DNA of 64,000 bases, from positions 1,116,001 to 1,180,000 of the forward strand of contig CAVQXR010000001.1 in the NCBI GenBank assembly GCA_963717955.1, written 5' to 3'. This DNA is from CAVQXR01 sp963717955 (GTDB lineage: Bacteria > Actinomycetota > Thermoleophilia > Gaiellales > Gaiellaceae). The position numbers and the translations under genes were made by a program. Below, piece by piece: positions 46,250 to 55,326 of the stretch; the first letter of the stretch is position 1, and each line of letters opens with the position of its first letter. The notes under the pieces were generated by a model. It did no database searches. It was not told where the DNA came from and was given only the letters and a program-made list of their open reading frames with translations.

Positions 46250-47155
46250 CTACCGCGCGACGACGGTCGTCCCGGCGTCGCCCCGCAGGACGGCGGACGC
46301 TTCCTCGAGCGCCCCGATCGCGGCCCGGCCACCGGTGGCCTCGACGAAGCGGCATGCCGCCTCGACCTTCGGGCCCATCGAGCCGCGCGGAAGGGAGAGC
46401 GCTCGGAGCTCGTCCGGGGTCGTGCGGCGGATCGGCTCCTCGGCGTCGGTCCCGAAGGCGCGCATCACCGCGCGAACGTCCGTCAGCAGCAGCAGCGCGT
46501 CGAAGCGGAGCAGCCGAGCGAGCAGGCAGGCGGCGAGGTCCTTGTCGATGACGGCCTCAACCCCGCGGAGGCCGCCGCCCGGCAGCGCGACGACCGGGAT
46601 CCCCCCACCACCCGCGCAGATCACGACGACCCCGCCCGCCACGAGCAGCCGGATCGTCGAGATCTCGACCACGTCGAGCGGCTCGGGGGACGGCACGACA
46701 CGACGGAAGCCGGCCCCGTCCGGGGCGATCGCGAAGCCCCGCGTTGCCGCGAGGCGGCGCGCCTCCTCCTCCGGGTACACGGGCCCGACCGGCTTCGACG
46801 GCCGTGCGAACGCAGGGTCGGCCGGATCGACGACGACCTGGGTGAGCAGGGTCGCGACCTCGAGACCCGGAAGGCGGCCGGCGAGCGCCTGCTCGAGCAG
46901 GTAGCCGATCATCCCTTCGCTCTCGGCGCCGAGCACGTCGAGCGGGTACGGCGGAACGTCCGAATAGGCCTCCGCCTGCAGCGCGAGCAGCCCCACCTGG
47001 GGCCCGTTGCCGTGCGTCACGATCGTCCGGTGGTGCGCGGCGAGCTCTGCCACCGCAGCCGCAGCGCTGTCGACGTTGCGACGCTGGGTCGCCGCGTCGG
47101 CGGGCTCCCCCCGGCGCAGCAGCGCGTTCCCACCGAGTGCGATGAGGACACGCAT
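46250..47155 (-). CDS. arcC: Carbamate kinase
   Basis: Carbamate kinase transfers phosphate between carbamoyl phosphate and ADP, making ATP in arginine or agmatine fermentation. The 301-residue protein starts MRVLIALGGNALLRRGEPA. It has THGNGPQVGLLALQ, GRVLI-type strands, CAGGGGIPVV, VIDKDLAACLLARLL and LLLLTDV, all typical of ArcC. An in-frame ATG at 47170 would add five residues. No arginine deiminase or ornithine transcarbamylase gene is in the window. It is divergent from the baeRF-like gene, so both may share the dyad at 47331. Confidence 0.93.
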   Translation of the reverse strand: MRVLIALGGNALLRRGEPADAATQRRNVDSAAAAVAELAAHHRTIVTHGNGPQVGLLALQAEAYSDVPPYPLDVLGAESEGMIGYLLEQALAGRLPGLEVATLLTQVVVDPADPAFARPSKPVGPVYPEEEARRLAATRGFAIAPDGAGFRRVVPSPEPLDVVEISTIRLLVAGGVVVICAGGGGIPVVALPGGGLRGVEAVIDKDLAACLLARLLRFDALLLLTDVRAVMRAFGTDAEEPIRRTTPDELRALSLPRGSMGPKVEAACRFVEATGGRAAIGALEEASAVLRGDAGTTVVAR

Positions 47156-47330
47156 GGCCGGCTCGGGCATGCTCACGACGGTAGCACCGGCCGATCGGGC
47201 ATCTTCGGCATCGTCATCCCGGAGCAGGGACCTCGAGGCGCTGTCCGTCCAGCGCCTGGCAACGCCCGTCGCGCGCGTACACAGGTCCGTCTGCCCGGGC
47301 GGGGTTCGGGGAACGACGAGCATCTCCCAG

Positions 47331-47346
47331 TGCGGGCTTTTCCGCA
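47331..47346 (+). promoter_or_regulatory. Candidate stress dyad upstream of the baeRF-like gene
   Basis: TGCGG-gctttt-CCGCA is a perfect 5+5 dyad with an AT-rich centre, 57 bases before the baeRF-like ATG and 175 bases from the divergent arcC start. It continues into CCGCAACGCGATCCGC, nearly the same as the block at 27798-27813 upstream of the DevS-like kinase. Confidence 0.45.
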
Positions 47347-47403
47347 ACGCGATCCGCGGGTTCCCCGATGAAACGCCGAGGCGTGCGCGCCAGGATGGTG
47401 TCG

Positions 47404-48612
47404 ATGCACCCCCTTCGGACGCTTCTCGAGCTGCCGGAGACGGCCGCCCTCTTCGAGGTCGCCTCGCTCCGTGACCCGGTCGGGATCCTGTCGGTGTACG
47501 TCGACGGGCGCCCGGAGCTCCCGCCGGGAAGGGAGCCGGTCGCGGCGCCCGCGCTGCGCGAGGGGCTCGCCGCGGTGCTCGCTCGCGAAGCGGTTGAGGG
47601 GCCGCGCGAGCGCGCGGCGGCGATCGAGGCCCGAGTCGAGAAGCTCGAGCCCACGCTCGCGTCCCTGGTCGACCCCGCCGCCCCGGGCAAGGGCCGCGTG
47701 CTGTTCGCGACGGTCGCAGGCGGCGAGATCCGCCGCCTCGCGCTCGAGCTGCCCCTCCCGAACAGGGTGGTCATGGCCGAAACGGCGCATCTGCGCCCGC
47801 TCGCCGCGGCGCTCGACGCAGGGCATCCTGCGGGTATCGCCGTCGTCTCGCGGGAGAACGTCCGGGTGCTCGAATGCCGCCTGGGCGAGACCGAGGACGT
47901 TGCACGCTTCGCCGTCGAGCCGACCACCGACCAGTGGCGAATGATGAAGGGCCCGGCGGCCTCCGGCTCCTGGATGGCGCAGCAGAGCGCCTCCCAGGAG
48001 GACCGTTACGCCCGCCGGAAGGCACAGCGGCGCAGCTCGCAGCTCGTCTCCCTCGGGAGCGACCTTCACGCGCTCGCCGAGAACCACGGCTGGGACCGGC
48101 TGCTCCTCGTCGGCGACGATCGCCTGACGTCCTCGTTCGGCGACAGGCTCCCGAAGCAGGATCACCTGCACGTCCTGCGCATCCAGGCCACACCCGGTGA
48201 CTGGGTGCCGGCGGCCGAGCTGGGCAGGGAGCTGATCCCGCACCTCGAGGACGCCCGCGAGCGGCACGATCTCGAACGGATCCAGCGGGCGGGGGACGCC
48301 GCGCGCTCGGGGGGCCTCGGCGTTGTCGGCCTCGCCGACACCCTCGACGCGCTCGACGAGGGGCGGGTGCACCAGCTCCTGCTCGACGGCGAGCGCGACT
48401 GGCAGGGGGTCGAGGCACCCGACGGGCGCCTGTTCCCGACGGGCGTGCGGCCGCCCGGCGTCTCGTCGGGCGAGCTTCGCCCGGAGCCGCTGCTCGCCGA
48501 CCGCATGATCGAGCGCGGGCTGAAGACGGACGCCACCGTGAGCCTCGTCTCGGGGCCCGCAGCGGAGGCGCTCGCCGCGTGCGACGGCGTCGCCGCGATC
48601 CTGCGCTGGTAG
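47404..48612 (+). CDS. baeRF/Vms1-like release-factor-fold protein
   Basis: The 402-residue protein has the layout of bacterial eRF1/Vms1-related (baeRF) families. An N-terminal domain has ILSVYVDG and VLFATVAGGEIRRL. The central RNase-H-like domain includes RYARRKAQRRSSQLVSLGSDLHALAENHGWDRLLLVGDD. A C-terminal L7Ae-like domain has GRVHQLLLDG and CDGVAAILRW. Related proteins act on ribosome-bound or stalled peptidyl-tRNA; here that is an inference. Start choice among ATG 47395, GTG 47398 and ATG 47404 is uncertain. Confidence 0.7.
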   Translation: MHPLRTLLELPETAALFEVASLRDPVGILSVYVDGRPELPPGREPVAAPALREGLAAVLAREAVEGPRERAAAIEARVEKLEPTLASLVDPAAPGKGRVLFATVAGGEIRRLALELPLPNRVVMAETAHLRPLAAALDAGHPAGIAVVSRENVRVLECRLGETEDVARFAVEPTTDQWRMMKGPAASGSWMAQQSASQEDRYARRKAQRRSSQLVSLGSDLHALAENHGWDRLLLVGDDRLTSSFGDRLPKQDHLHVLRIQATPGDWVPAAELGRELIPHLEDARERHDLERIQRAGDAARSGGLGVVGLADTLDALDEGRVHQLLLDGERDWQGVEAPDGRLFPTGVRPPGVSSGELRPEPLLADRMIERGLKTDATVSLVSGPAAEALAACDGVAAILRW

Positions 48613-48744
48613 GAGATGCCGGTCGCCACGATGCCGAAGGCGGCCCTGCCACCCAGTTCGCGCCCTCCCGGCGAAGCCGGCGTGAACCGCACCAACGAGG
48701 CGCTCGAGTGCGCTCTCGGGCAACTCGGGTCGCCCGCGCGAGCG

Positions 48745-50410
48745 CTACCGCGCGAGCGGGATCAGCGCGCGCAGCGTCGTGCCGCCCCCCGGGCGTGAGT
48801 CGATCCTCAGAGACGACCCGAGCAGTTCCAGGCGCTGACGCATGGCAACGAGGCCGTAGCCGGCCGTCCGGGGCCGACTCCGGATCGAATCCCTTTCCGT
48901 CGTCCTCGATCAGGACGGCGAGCGCATCCGGACGCCGAGTCACGACGACGCTGACGTGGGTTGCCTCGGCGTGCTTGACGACGTTCGTCAGCGCCTCCTG
49001 GACCATCCGGTAGACGGCCGTCTCGACCTCGAGGTCGAGACGGGCCTCCCGCACGCCCTCGAGCTCGATGTGGATTCCGCTCCTTGCCGCCACGGTCTGG
49101 GTCAGGTGCTCGAGCGCGGGCGCCAGGCCGAAGTCGTCGAGCGCCTTCGGTCGCAGCTCGAAGGCCAACGCCCGCACGTCCTCCAGCGCCGCGGTCGCGA
49201 GTCGGCGCACACCGTCGACCGCCGCCTCGAGCTCGTCGGGCGTGCATGCGGCGGTGACCGAGTGCAACCCGAGCAGGATCGCGGTCAGGGCCTGGCCCGT
49301 CTCGTCGTGGAGCTCCCGCGCGAAGTGTGCCCGTTCGAGCTCCTGCCCCTGGACGAACGTGCGGAGCGTCTCCGCCTCGACACGCCGTGAGAGGTCGATC
49401 GCAACGGCCGCACGGTTCGCGAACATGTGGACGATGCGTAGGTCGCTCTCGGAGAAGCGGCGATCCCGTGTCGCCCGGTCGTGCACGACGAGCACGCCGA
49501 TCGCCTTGTCCTTCACGAGCAGTGGCACGAACATCGCCGAGGTGGTTCCGAGCGCGCGGATGTTCGCCTGGTCGACCTCGGAATCGTCGACGAGGGCGTC
49601 GATTCGCTCGCTGCGCTTCCGCGCCATCACCGCACCCGCCTTGGACGCATGCGGTGAGGCCACGATCTCGAGCGCGAGCTCGGCACGGTCACCGTCCGCC
49701 GCCTCGACGTGGAGGAGCCCGTCGTGCCCCGGCAGCATGATCACGGCGAGACGCGCGTCGACGACCTCGCGCACGCGCGAGACGATCAGCGTGAGGAGGG
49801 GGTGAAGGTCGAGCTCGCCGACGAGGGCGCTCCCGATCTCCCCGAGCGACTCGAGCCGGCGGATCCATTGCGAGCTCGCTGCGAACAGGCGGGCGTTCTC
49901 GATCGCCACACCGGCCTGTCCGGCGATCAGGGTGGCGAGCTCCTCGTCCTCGTCCGTGAAGTCGCCACCTCCCTCCTTCTCGGTGAGATAGAGGTTCCCG
50001 TAGACCACGCTCCGCAGGCGAACCGGCACTCCGAGGAAGGTCCGCATCGGCGGGTGGCCCGGCGGGAAGCCGACAGAGCGCGGATCCTCGGTCAGGTCGT
50101 GAAGCCTGAGCGGTCGGGCGTCGCGGATGAGGGTGCCGAGGATTCCGCGTCCGAGCGGCGGCTCGCCGAGCTGTGCACGCGTTCGCTCGTCGATGCCGGT
50201 CGTGATGAAGCGCTCGAGACCGAGGCGGCGGTCGTCGAGGACACCCAGGGCGGCATACCGCGCTCCGGTGATCGCGGCGGCCGTATCGACGATGCGCTGG
50301 AGCAGATCGTCGAGGGACAGCTCCGAGCTGAGCGCGACACCCGCATCGATCAGACCGCGAAGACGCGTCTCGTTGCCGACTGCAGCGTTCACGTTCGGCG
50401 GAAGTGTCAC
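48745..50410 (-). CDS. Second DevS-like GAF-GAF histidine kinase, one frameshift near the 3' end
   Basis: The roughly 554-residue paralogue of the kinase at 27971 has GAF 1 with SVGFPPGHPPMRTFLGVPVRLR and YGNLYLTEKEGG; the His in that motif is the candidate haem ligand. GAF 2 and the HisKA_3 box ARELHDETGQALTAILLG follow, then HATPase (MVQEALTNVVKHAEA, IEDDGKGFDPE). The last glycine box (YGLVAMRQRLELLGS, then GGGTTLRALIP) is in a different frame. One extra base in the run at 48855-48868 accounts for it. The GTG at 50410 is the best start. Its regulator partner may be 43382-44049. Confidence 0.86.
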
Positions 50411-50502
50411 ACAGGAGCCGCGGGCTCGGCCGGCCTCGTCAGCCGAATGCGTTGTCGAGCGCGGGTCTCCCGACCGCGAGCCCCAGCCGCGACACTGTCG
50501 TC

Positions 50503-50895
50503 GTGTACCGCTGGATCGCACACACCGGGGAGGCCGAGCTCGCGATCGACGCCGGAAGCGAGGAGGAGGTGTTCGCCGACGCCCTCGCTGCCCTCGCGGA
50601 GCTCCTCGCCGACGGTGGCGAGGAGCACCCGACACGCGTCGAGGTCGCAGCCAGCGGGGCAGATCGCGCTGCGCTGCTCGCCGACTGGCTGTCGGAGCTC
50701 CTGTTCATCGCCGAGACGAGGTCGTTCGTGCCGCACCGCCTCGAGCGCATCGAGCTCACGGAGACGGCCGCGCACGGGACCATCGCCGGGCATACCGGGC
50801 ATCCGTCGCCGATCGTGAAGGCCGTCACCTACCACGGGCTCGTGCTCGAGCCGGTCGAGGGCGGCTGGCGCGCCCGGGTGGTGCTGGATGTCTGA
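50503..50895 (+). CDS. Archease
   Basis: Archease stimulates RtcB RNA ligase by promoting its guanylylation and turnover. From the GTG start (MYRWIAHTGEAELAIDA) the protein has 130 residues, close to the usual length. Recognisable parts are the HTGEAEL metal-site start, LLADWLSELLFIAETRSFVP and the C-terminal IVKAVTYHGLVLEPVEGGWRARVVLDV. The stop overlaps the rtcB start by eight bases, so the two are a coupled pair. Upstream in-frame ATG starts lack homology. Confidence 0.9.
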   Translation: MYRWIAHTGEAELAIDAGSEEEVFADALAALAELLADGGEEHPTRVEVAASGADRAALLADWLSELLFIAETRSFVPHRLERIELTETAAHGTIAGHTGHPSPIVKAVTYHGLVLEPVEGGWRARVVLDV

Positions 50896-52316
50896 GCTCC
50901 TGCGGATCGACGACACGCTCTGGGAGATCCCGGCGACCGCCCGCGCCGACATGCGGGTGCCCGCTCGCGTCTTTGCCGACGCCGAGATGCTCGAGGCGAT
51001 CCGCTCGGATCTCTCGCTGGAGCAGCTTCAGAACGTCGCCACGCTGCCCGGGATCGTGGACGCGGCGCTCGCGATGCCGGACATCCATCAGGGGTACGGC
51101 TTCCCGGTCGGAGGCGTCGCTGCATTCGAGACCCCCGACGGGATCGTGTCGCCGGGCGGCGTCGGCTACGACATCAACTGCGGCGTGCGCCTGCTGACCA
51201 TCCCGCTGACCGAGCCGGAGCTGGGCACGCGGCGGAAGGCCCTCGTCCACGAGATCTCACGGTCGATTCCCGCCGGCGCAGGCAAGGAGGGCCTCTATGC
51301 GTTCCGCGGCGCCGAGCTCGACCGCATCCTCGTGCATGGTCCGGCGGCGCTCGTCGAGCAGGGAATCGGGACGGCCGACGACCTCGAGCACACCGAGTCA
51401 CGGGGCTGCCTGGCCGGGGCCGACCCCGCGGCCGTGTCGGAGCGGGCGCGGGCCCGGGGCGAGCGCCAGGTCGGGACGATCGGCTCCGGAAATCACTTCA
51501 TCGAGCTCCAGCGGGTCGCCGAGATTCGGGATCCGCGAGCGGCCGAGGTCTGCGGACTGTGGGAGGGACAGCTCACGGTGCTCATCCATTCCGGCTCGCG
51601 GGGCTTCGGGCACCAGGTCTGCACCGACTACGTGAAGCGCATGGACACGGCGATCCAGCGCTACGGCATTCGCCTGCCGGACAGGCAGCTAGCCTGCGCG
51701 CCCCAATCCTCGCCCGAGGGTCGTGCGTACCTCGGCGCGATGGCCGCCGCCGCCAACTTCGCGTGGGCGAACCGGCACGCGATGGCCCACAACGTGCGTG
51801 CCGCCGTGGCGCGGGTCGTCTCGACCGAGGTTGCCGCCGGCACGCGCCAGGTCTACGACGTCGCCCACAACGTCGCCAAGCTCGAGCAGTACGGCGGGCG
51901 GACGCTGTGCGTGCACCGCAAGGGGGCGACCCGGGCGTTCCCTCCTGGCTCGGCCGAGATCCCGGCCGTGTTCCGCGAGATCGGCCAGCCCGTCTTCATC
52001 CCCGGCAGCATGGGGACGTCGAGCTTCGTGCTGGTCGGCCGCGCCCGGAGCGATCGAGAGGTCGTTCGGAAGTGCCTGCCACGGCGCTGGACGGAGGATG
52101 TCCCGGCACGCGGCGACCCGGAAGATCGGTGGCGGCGAGCTGCGACGCCAGCTCGAGGCCCGCGGCATCGTCGTCCGCTGCCCGTCGAATCGCGGCCTCG
52201 CCGAGGAGGCGCCGTTCGCCTACAAGGACGTCGAGCGGGTCGTCTCGGTCGTCGAGCGCGCCGGCCTCGCGGCACCGGTCGCGAAGCTCGTCCCGCTCGG
52301 CGTGGTCAAGGGGTAG
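50888..52316 (+). CDS. rtcB: RNA-splicing ligase RtcB, one frameshift
   Basis: RtcB joins 2',3'-cyclic phosphate or 3'-phosphate RNA ends to 5'-OH ends using GTP and Mn2+. Conserved motifs include DIHQGYGFPVGGVAAF, the metal Cys in GGVGYDINCGVRLL, GTIGSGNHFIELQ, HSGSRGFGHQ and AHNVAKLE. In the run at 52040-52050 one extra base shifts the frame. The next segment, AIERSFGSACHGAGRRMSR with the GMP-binding His, through VERVVSVVERAGLAAPVAKLVPLGVVKG, is read in another frame. The corrected length is about 475 residues, normal for RtcB. Confidence 0.9.
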
Positions 52317-52318
52317 CG

Positions 52319-52912
52319 ATGGAGGCGCTCCTGATCGTCGACTTCCAGAACGACTTCTGCCCGGGCGGCGCGCTGCCGGTCGCCGGCGGCGACCGGGTCG
52401 CCGCGCCCCTGAATGCCCTCGCACAGGGTTTCGAGCTCGTGATCGCCACTCGTGACTGGCACCCACCCGACCACGGCTCGTTCGTCGGCGCGGAGGTCGA
52501 CCCGGCGGCCTGGCGCGGCATCGACCCGCCAGGGATCTGGCCCGTCCACTGCGTGCAGGGCACGCCCGGCGCCGAGCTCCATCGGGACCTGCGGCGCGAC
52601 CTCGTCGACCTGGTCGTGGACAAGGCACAGGATCCCGCCTCGCAGGGGTACTCCGCGTTCCAGGACACGGGTCTCGCCGACCTGCTGCGCGAGCGCGGCG
52701 TCGACCACCTCGTCGTCGGCGGGCTCGCGACCGACTACTGCGTGAGGACGAGCGTCCTCGACGCGATCCGCGAGGGCTTCCGGGTGACGGTCGTCGAGGA
52801 CGCGATCCGGGGCATCGACGCCGAGCCCGGAGACTCGGCACGCGCGATCGAGGAGATGCGCGAGGCGGGAGCCGAGATCGAGACCTCAGCGGCGCTCCTC
52901 GCCGGGCGCTGA
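52319..52912 (+). CDS. pncA: Nicotinamidase
   Basis: PncA hydrolyses nicotinamide to nicotinate, feeding PncB (32159-33532). The 197-residue protein has ALLIVDFQNDFCPGGALPV with catalytic Asp, DWHPPDHGSF with metal-binding Asp and His, the catalytic Lys in VVDKAQDP, and the nucleophile in GGLATDYCVRTSVLDA. The ATG lies two bases after the rtcB stop. Its 3' end overlaps the convergent histidine-kinase gene by 27 bases, so the two transcripts are complementary at their ends. Confidence 0.94.
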   Translation: MEALLIVDFQNDFCPGGALPVAGGDRVAAPLNALAQGFELVIATRDWHPPDHGSFVGAEVDPAAWRGIDPPGIWPVHCVQGTPGAELHRDLRRDLVDLVVDKAQDPASQGYSAFQDTGLADLLRERGVDHLVVGGLATDYCVRTSVLDAIREGFRVTVVEDAIRGIDAEPGDSARAIEEMREAGAEIETSAALLAGR

Positions 52913-54304
52913 CGCTGCGGGACCCTCCGCAACGGCGGGAAGCCGGACGACCGCGGCGAGCCCGCCGCCGGGCGCGTCGTGAAGCTCGACCGTCCCGCCG
53001 TCGGCCTCGACGAGGCGGGCGACGATCGCGAGCCCGAGGCCGGAGCCTCCCGCGGCGCCCTTCGCGTCTGCGCGCCAGAAGCGATCGAACGCCCGGGCCC
53101 TCTCGGCCGGCGTCAGCCCCGGCCCGGCGTCGACGACGCGAACCTCGGCGCCTGCGGCCGATGAGCTCGCCGTGACCTTCACTGCCGTTCCCGCGGGGGC
53201 AACCGCGAGCGCGTTCTCGATCAGGTTGTCGAGGACCTGCTCGAGCCGGCCGGGCGTCGCCGCCGCGGCGCACCCGCGGGCGACGTCGGTGTCGATGGAG
53301 ACCCCGCGGGCCACGGCGAGATCCGACCAGAGCGCCTTCCGCCCTGCGACCATGCCCTCGAGGTCGATCGTCTCGCGCGAGGTCGCGCCCGAATCAGCCC
53401 GCGCGAGCGCGAGGAGCCCGTCGGTCAGCCGTGAGAGCCGGCCGACCTCGGCGAGCGCAGCATCGATTCCCTCCCGGCCGCCGGGCGAGATCTCGTACTC
53501 GAGGTTTTCGAGCCGTAGGCGCAGCGCGGCCAGCGGGGTGCGAAGCTGGTGGGAGGCGTCGGCGACGAACTCCCGCTGCGAGCGAACCAGCTCGGCGAGC
53601 GTCGCCACCATCTCGTTGAAGCTCCGCGCCAGCGAGCGCACCTCCGGTGGGCCCTCGACCGGCGCCCGGACGCCGAGGTCTCCGGCTCCCGCCTGTCTGG
53701 CGGCGGTTTCGAGGCGGCCGAGGGGCCCGGCGACGGCCCGCGCGAAGCGCAGGCCCACCAGGGTGGCCGCCGTCAGCACCACGCCCCCGATGAGCGCGAG
53801 GATGGCCCAGTAGCGGTGCACGCGCCCGTCGACCTCGGAGGTCGGATACGTGATCCGGACTGCCCCGTGCACGACTCCACCCGAGGCGACCGGCACCGCC
53901 ACGTAGAGAAGGTTCTCGTCGAGCGTGACGGAGTGTCGCTCGCCGGTTGCCACCTCGCCCGCGAGCGCTGCCGCGATCTCGGGCCGTGAGGCGAACGACC
54001 GGGAGGCCGCTCCCGGGCTCTCGGTGTCTACCAGCCCCGTCCCCGTGGCGTCGACCACGATCACGCGACCGCCGGTCTCCTGCGTGTACCGACCGACGAA
54101 GTCGCCGAGCGCGCCGCTCGATGCCGGTTGCGTTCCGCTGAGCGAGTCCTCGAGGATCGAGCCGAGCGCGACCGCGTCGCGCTCGACCTTCGTCGTGAGG
54201 TTGTCTCGTTCGTTCCGGGCGTAGGAGACCGCGAGCGGAACCTCGAGCGCGACGAGGACCAGGATCGCGAGCGACAGGTAGCCGAGGAGCAGCCGTCTTC
54301 TCAC
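52886..54304 (-). CDS. Sensor histidine kinase with HAMP domain
   Basis: The 472-residue membrane kinase has helix 1 (LLLGYLSLAILVLVALEVPLA), an extracytoplasmic sensor of about 125 residues and helix 2 (WAILALIGGVVLTAATLVGL). HAMP follows at about 185-235, then HisKA with the phospho-acceptor in FVADASHQLRTPLAALRLRLE, and HATPase (QVLDNLIENALAVAP, VVDAGPGLTP, GSGLGLAIVARLVEADGG). It begins at a GTG overlapping the response-regulator stop (GTGA). The pair is divergent from the ApbE cassette and probably controls it. Confidence 0.92.
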   Translation of the reverse strand: MRRRLLLGYLSLAILVLVALEVPLAVSYARNERDNLTTKVERDAVALGSILEDSLSGTQPASSGALGDFVGRYTQETGGRVIVVDATGTGLVDTESPGAASRSFASRPEIAAALAGEVATGERHSVTLDENLLYVAVPVASGGVVHGAVRITYPTSEVDGRVHRYWAILALIGGVVLTAATLVGLRFARAVAGPLGRLETAARQAGAGDLGVRAPVEGPPEVRSLARSFNEMVATLAELVRSQREFVADASHQLRTPLAALRLRLENLEYEISPGGREGIDAALAEVGRLSRLTDGLLALARADSGATSRETIDLEGMVAGRKALWSDLAVARGVSIDTDVARGCAAAATPGRLEQVLDNLIENALAVAPAGTAVKVTASSSAAGAEVRVVDAGPGLTPAERARAFDRFWRADAKGAAGGSGLGLAIVARLVEADGGTVELHDAPGGGLAAVVRLPAVAEGPAASAPGEERR

Positions 54305-54962
54305 GACGGGCTGACGAGCCGGAAGCCGACGCCGCGCACGGTCTCGATCCAGCGGGGATCGCCGAGCTTCTTGCGCAGGCCGGCGACGTGGACGTCGATC
54401 GTCTTCGTCGCGCCGTACCAGCTCGTATTCCAGACGTCCTCGAGGAGGCGCTGACGGGTCACCACCACGCCGGGCTCGGACGCGAGCGCGACGAGCAGGT
54501 CGAACTCCTTCGGGGTCAGCGCGAGCTCGTGGCCGGCGAGGTCGTGCTCTGCGGCTGCGCAGGTCGACCTCGAGCGTCCCCGACCCGAAGCGAGGATCGT
54601 GGCCGTGCCGAGGGTGCGCCCCGACGGGTCACGGCGCGGATACGGGCGACGAGCTCACGGAAGCCGAAGGGCTTCACGATGTAGTCGTCGGCGCCGAGCT
54701 CGAGCCCGACGACGCGGTCGATCTCCTCGCCGCGGGCCGTGACCATGATGATCGGGACGTCCGAGCGTGCGCGCAGGCCGCGGCAGACCTCGTAGCCGTC
54801 GAGATCGGGCAGGCGAAGATCGAGCAGGACGACATCGGCGGGAGCCGCTGCGAGAGCCGCCTCTCCGGTCGCGGCGCGGTCGACCTCGAATCCCTCCCGG
54901 ACGAGCCCCTGCGCGAGCGGGGTCGCGATCGCTTCCTCGTCCTCGACGATGAGCACCCTCAC
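54301..54962 (-). CDS. OmpR-family response regulator, frameshifted between domains
   Basis: The receiver domain VRVLIVEDEEAIATPLAQGL ... VVLLDLRLPDLDGYEVC ... GADDYIVKPFGFRELVARIRAVTRR is intact. The linker (LGTATILASG, LEVDLRSR) and the winged-helix domain (ELALTPKEFDLLVALASEPGVVVTRQRLLEDVWNTSWYGATKTIDVHVAGLRKKLGDPRWIETVRGVGFRLV) are in other frames. At least two indels fall between 54540 and 54600. The corrected length of about 220 residues is normal. A GTG at 54962 is preferred over an in-frame GTG 18 bases upstream. It is coupled to the kinase by GTGA. Confidence 0.85.
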
Positions 54963-55013
54963 GTGGACATCCTGCCGCACGGTACGGCCGGCCGGGCGCG
55001 GCTTCGCGGTGTC

Positions 55014-55052
55014 TTAACCATCCCCTGGAGATCCCTTACCCGCGGTTCACCC
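55014..55052 (+). promoter_or_regulatory. Candidate operator of direct repeats for the OmpR-type regulator
   Basis: TTAACC (55014), TTACCC (55036) and TTCACC (55046) are related hexamers spaced 22 and 10 bases apart, close to whole helical turns. They lie between the divergent regulator gene and the ApbE cassette. OmpR-family regulators bind such direct repeats. The assignment rests on position and spacing only. Confidence 0.35.
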
Positions 55053-55104
55053 GCCGCAGGGAGGCAGCCGCCTACGGTGGATGCAGACGACGAAGGAGCG
55101 ACCA

Positions 55105-55326
55105 ATGAAGCGACGCCATGCACTCGTGATCTCACTCATGCTCGGTACCGCCGTTGTCGCCGGCACGTTCGGAGCGGTGCAGCGCGCGGGCCTCCGCTCC
55201 GGGAACGGAGACGCCGGTGCCGCCGCAGTCACCGCCAGCTCGTCCGGGCCGACAGCGGCGGACACCCCGCTCGCGAGCCAGGTCTCCGGGCACGACGACG
55301 AGCACGAATCCGAGGACGACGAATGA
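55105..55326 (+). CDS. Small secreted or membrane-anchored protein with acidic tail
   Basis: The 73-residue protein has a basic start (MKRRH), one hydrophobic helix (ALVISLMLGTAVVAGTFGAV), a Gly/Ala/Ser/Thr-rich stretch and a strongly acidic, His-containing tail (GHDDEHESEDDE). The tail would face outside the cell and might bind metal, which is speculation. No family was recognised. It is the first gene of the cassette: its stop overlaps the next ATG by four bases, and a ribosome-binding site (GGAGCGACCA) precedes its own ATG. Confidence 0.65.
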   Translation: MKRRHALVISLMLGTAVVAGTFGAVQRAGLRSGNGDAGAAAVTASSSGPTAADTPLASQVSGHDDEHESEDDE

